From assembly GCF_900157375.1 (NCBI RefSeq), contig NZ_LT721901.1, forward strand, positions 2,776,315 to 2,840,314: 64,000 nt of DNA, in the 5' to 3' direction. Of the stretch, positions 61,624 through 64,000 are shown piece after piece (the stretch's first letter is position 1; each line of letters starts with the position of its first letter). The DNA is from Mycobacterium rhizamassiliense (GTDB lineage: Bacteria; Actinomycetota; Actinomycetes; Mycobacteriales; Mycobacteriaceae). The notes below the pieces were generated by a model. It had not been told where the DNA came from, made no database searches, and worked only from the letters and a program-made list of their open reading frames with translations. Position numbers and translations under genes: made by a program.

Positions 61624-62586
61624 ATGCCGATCTCCGAGGGTCTCGCGCGCCGATTCCTACACGTCAACCTCAACTGCGCCTCGGTGCAGTCCACCGAGAA
61701 ACTCTACGGCGGCGTACTCGGACTGACCACACGGATGCGGACCGATCCCCAGGTGCCCGGCGACGGCAGCATCATGGGCCTGGACGGCCAGACCTACACC
61801 GAGACCGCGTTCCTCTACGACGATCGCGGGGGCCGCCGCAGCTGCGCCTTAGAAGCCATCGAGTGGAGCACCCCACCGCTGCAGCGCGACACCAACACCG
61901 ATCCGGTGCGACCCGGCATCCGCTCCACGCTGCTGACCGTCACCGATCTCGCCGCTATCACCACGGACCTGCGCGCCGCCGGAGTACGGGTCTCCGACCC
62001 CATCGACGGTCTCATCTCGGGCAGCAAGTCGGTGCTCGCCCTGGATCCCGACGGTGCGGTGATCGAGCTCACCCAGACGCCGCCGGACGCCGACCCCCAC
62101 CAGGGTGCGCTGTTCGGCGGCATCCGCATCGCAGCCATCGACGCCACGGCGACCGTCGCCTTCCTCACCGAGATCGGCTTCGCCGTCATCGACGGACCCA
62201 AGCGGGTCCCCGTCTCAGGCGAACAGCTCGCCCCCGGCGGCACTGCGGAGACCGTGGACTGTGTGGCGGCACGGCTGGCCCTGCCGGAGGACGGCGCACA
62301 GTTCACCCTTACCGTGGTCGAGCATCCAGACACTGCCCGGCATCCGAGGGCCGACGGCGGCAACAGCCAAGGACTCTACCGCTGCGCGCTGCGGGTGGAG
62401 AACGTCGCACGCGCACTGGCTCTGCTTCCGGATTGGATTGCCGTGCAAGGTGATCCGGTGTGGTGTCCGCTGCCAGGCACCAAGATCGACGGACTCTACG
62501 TCGCCTTCCTGCACTCGCCGGACGGGGTGTTGTTTGAATTCGTCGAACGCCCCCTGTCATTCTTCACACCAGCACCGTCGCGGTGA
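61624..62586 (+). CDS. VOC-superfamily protein (two-domain glyoxalase/dioxygenase fold)
   Basis: This 320-residue protein has repeated beta-alpha-beta-beta-beta modules. In module 1, FLHVNLNCASVQSTEKLYGG and LGLTTRMRTD lead to VLALDPDGAVIELTQTPPDA. Module 2 starts with GIRIAAIDATATVAFLTEIG and ends LHSPDGVLFEFVERPLSFF, in which the Glu is a usual metal ligand. It may be an isomerase, epimerase or extradiol-type enzyme. The exact reaction is not visible. It lies 2 bases after the CoA-transferase, so it is translationally coupled. Confidence 0.8.
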   Translation: MPISEGLARRFLHVNLNCASVQSTEKLYGGVLGLTTRMRTDPQVPGDGSIMGLDGQTYTETAFLYDDRGGRRSCALEAIEWSTPPLQRDTNTDPVRPGIRSTLLTVTDLAAITTDLRAAGVRVSDPIDGLISGSKSVLALDPDGAVIELTQTPPDADPHQGALFGGIRIAAIDATATVAFLTEIGFAVIDGPKRVPVSGEQLAPGGTAETVDCVAARLALPEDGAQFTLTVVEHPDTARHPRADGGNSQGLYRCALRVENVARALALLPDWIAVQGDPVWCPLPGTKIDGLYVAFLHSPDGVLFEFVERPLSFFTPAPSR

Positions 62587-62780
62587 TGCCCGCGTGGAGA
62601 GTCCTGACATGACCGGCCTATCCGACCCGACGACGCCCTTCACCCGCCGTGGCGGGTGGGAACGCACACCGCGCCTCCGATGCCGTGGAACGTTCAACCG
62701 CACACAGCCACCCAGCCTGACGTTCATGCCGATCACAACATCGAGCTTGCTTCCCGAACTGCACCGAGAGGATATTCACT
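62587..62780. other. Short intergenic gap
   Basis: About 195 bases between the VOC and DUF35 genes, with no clear ORF or operator recognised. Confidence 0.4.
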
Positions 62781-63248
62781 GTGAACCAACAGGTTCCGCT
62801 GGCTGAAGGATTGTTCACCTGGCCATCAGAGGATCCCGCTCTGATCGGCGGGCGATCCTCCGACGGACAGATCGTCTTCCCCTATCGCTCACACCGCATT
62901 ATCGGCACCCGACGCGAAACGCTCGAGCCGGTGGAGCTACCGCGGCGCGGCACGCTATGGACGTTCACCACCCAGCAATTCCGGCCTCCGGCGCCGCCGT
63001 ATGCCGGTGATGACGACGCGACGACTTTCACGCCGTTCGCGATCGGCTATGTGGAGCTTCCCGGAGCGTTGCGGGTGGAAGCCCGGCTCACCGAGAGCGA
63101 CCCCGAGAAGCTGAGAATCGGTCAGCCGATGGAGCTTCGAATCGTGCCGTTGGGCAAGAACGCCGACGGCGATCAAACGATGATCTTCGCGTTCGCGCCC
63201 GCCGACGGCGACGACGCAGCGGAAGGGGACACCGATGGCCGCAAGTGA
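62781..63248 (+). CDS. DUF35 OB-fold protein, partner of the thiolase at the window end
   Basis: This 155-residue DUF35-like protein is paired with the following thiolase. The N-terminal region DGQIVFPYRSHRIIGTRRE carries no cysteines, so the usual zinc ribbon seems to be lost. The OB-fold part is LWTFTTQQFRPPAPPYAGDD, FAIGYVELPGALRVEAR and IGQPMELRIVPL. The GTG start at 62781 has GAGAGG 11 bases upstream. It overlaps the thiolase by 14 bases. It differs from the 52707 protein, which keeps one Cys pair. Confidence 0.78.
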   Translation: MNQQVPLAEGLFTWPSEDPALIGGRSSDGQIVFPYRSHRIIGTRRETLEPVELPRRGTLWTFTTQQFRPPAPPYAGDDDATTFTPFAIGYVELPGALRVEARLTESDPEKLRIGQPMELRIVPLGKNADGDQTMIFAFAPADGDDAAEGDTDGRK

Positions 63249-64000
63249 CGTCGCAATCGTCGGGGTGGGCCTACACCCGTTCGGCCGCTACCCCGGCAAG
63301 TCTGCCCTGGAGATGGGCGAAGAGGCCGTCTATGACGCACTCGTCGATGCCGGTGTGGCGTGGACGGACATTCAGGCGCTCTACGCCGGCAGCATGGAGG
63401 TCAAGAACCCTGAGGCCATCACCGCGCTGCTCGGCATGACCGGCATACCCGCGCGTGCAGTGTTCACCGGATGCGCCACCGGGGGCACGTCACTGGCCAT
63501 GGCAGCCAACGCAATCCGCGTCGGAGACCACGACCTGACGATCGCGATCGGCCTCGACAAACATCCCCGCGGAGCGTTCTCCGACCACCCCTCGGTATCC
63601 GGGCTACCGGATTGGTACGGCCAAGCGGGACTGTTCTTGACCACCCACTTCTTCGGAATGAAGATCAACCGCTACATGCACGACTACGGGATCAGCCACG
63701 AAACCCTGGCACGGGTTGCGGCCAAAGCCTTCCGCAACGGCGCGGCCAACCCCACGGCCTGGCGGCGCACACCTATCGGTGAACAGGAGATCCTGGCATC
63801 GCCCATCTTGAATTATCCACTGCGCCAGTACATGTACTGCGGACCCGACGAGGGTGCGGCGGCCGCAGTGCTGTGCCGGGCTGACCAAGCCCACAAGTAC
63901 ACCAAGCACCCCATTTACCTGCGGGCTTCCCAGCTGTTCTCCCGGCGTGCGGGCGCGCTGGAAGTTCTGAGCCCGTCCATCTCACTCACACCGGCGCCCA
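63235..64000 (+). CDS. Thiolase (SCP2/Ltp type), 3' end outside window
   Basis: ATG 63235 is preceded by GGAAGGGG and overlaps the DUF35 stop. The frame is open to the end of the window, giving at least 255 residues. DVAIVGVGLHPFGRYPGKSA is the start. VFTGCATGGTSLAMAANAIR holds the thiolase nucleophile, Cys at about residue 80. GTD-like GLDKHPRGAFSDHP and LNYPLRQYMYCGPDEGAAAA follow, with the latter a typical SCP2-thiolase strand. Unlike the 51574 product it keeps the nucleophilic Cys, so it is likely a true thiolase of a beta-oxidation step. The protein continues outside the window. Confidence 0.85.
   Translation, partial: MAASDVAIVGVGLHPFGRYPGKSALEMGEEAVYDALVDAGVAWTDIQALYAGSMEVKNPEAITALLGMTGIPARAVFTGCATGGTSLAMAANAIRVGDHDLTIAIGLDKHPRGAFSDHPSVSGLPDWYGQAGLFLTTHFFGMKINRYMHDYGISHETLARVAAKAFRNGAANPTAWRRTPIGEQEILASPILNYPLRQYMYCGPDEGAAAAVLCRADQAHKYTKHPIYLRASQLFSRRAGALEVLSPSISLTPAP

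Noticed and set aside
1..64000. CRISPR arrays, rRNA or tRNA genes
   Set aside because: No regularly spaced repeats and no tRNA or rRNA sequence noticed on either strand; a tRNA scan would settle this.

Overview
The window is GC-rich actinobacterial DNA, almost certainly from a Mycobacterium. It carries a complete mce operon with trailing mce-associated genes, TIGR03857-type and mycofactocin-coupled oxidoreductases, FadE/FadD arrays and many GTG/TTG starts. The species cannot be fixed from sequence alone. Several genes are broken (a mce-associated gene, a DUF732 gene, a bkdA/bkdC deletion fusion, an acyltransferase, a MaoC fragment and two IS remnants), so the genome is either decaying locally or contains some base errors.

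Layout. 1-1900: transposase debris and a MarR repressor. 2578-13497: mce operon yrbEA-yrbEB-mceA-F (a lipid ABC importer) followed by mce-associated genes, two of them frameshifted. 14206-18249: F420-type luciferase-like oxidoreductase, phosphotransferase, SAM methyltransferase and a TetR regulator. 18811-21062: MaoC and branched-chain dehydrogenase relics and an acyl-CoA dehydrogenase (ACAD). 21352-30845: thioesterase and amidohydrolase on the minus strand, then a plus-strand operon of a crotonase, two alpha/beta ACAD pairs and a low-GC phosphotransferase. 30906-38872: minus-strand operon MaoC-CoA ligase-SDR-ACAD alpha-ACAD beta-crotonase, divergent from a GntR regulator, with one further ACAD beta gene. 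38967-43192: ACAD alpha, a SnoaL-like protein and a TetR repressor fused in frame to an acyl-CoA ligase. 43710-59443: two mycofactocin-coupled SDRs, a CoA ligase, two paralogous TetRs, and an operon of fused alpha-beta ACAD, thiolase-like aldolase, DUF35, P450, Rieske oxygenase, amidohydrolase, a small protein, an SDR and a broken acyltransferase. 60410-64000: CaiB-type CoA-transferase, VOC protein, DUF35 and a thiolase that runs off the end.

How it works together (inference). From about 22.7 kb onward the window looks like one large catabolic locus for a cyclic, probably polycyclic or isoprenoid, carboxylic acid. CoA ligases or a CoA-transferase activate the acid, heteromeric ACADs, crotonases, a MaoC hydratase and SDRs carry out beta-oxidation, thiolase/DUF35 pairs cleave C-C bonds, and P450 and Rieske oxygenases with metal hydrolases attack the ring. 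The mce importer may supply a lipid substrate.

Two operator families read by eye tie the locus together. Family A is TTGAC-N6-G(T/C)CAA, six copies at 24036, 24125, 40738, 40760, 60146 and 60236. Family B is TATGRCAGT-N3-CTGYCATA, six copies at 43540, 47463, 47714, 48438, 48815 and 59542, mostly lying between the -35 and -10 elements. The paralogous TetRs at 47754 and 58853 are the obvious readers of family B. The TetR-ligase fusion at 40913 is the best candidate reader of family A and the most unusual gene in the window.
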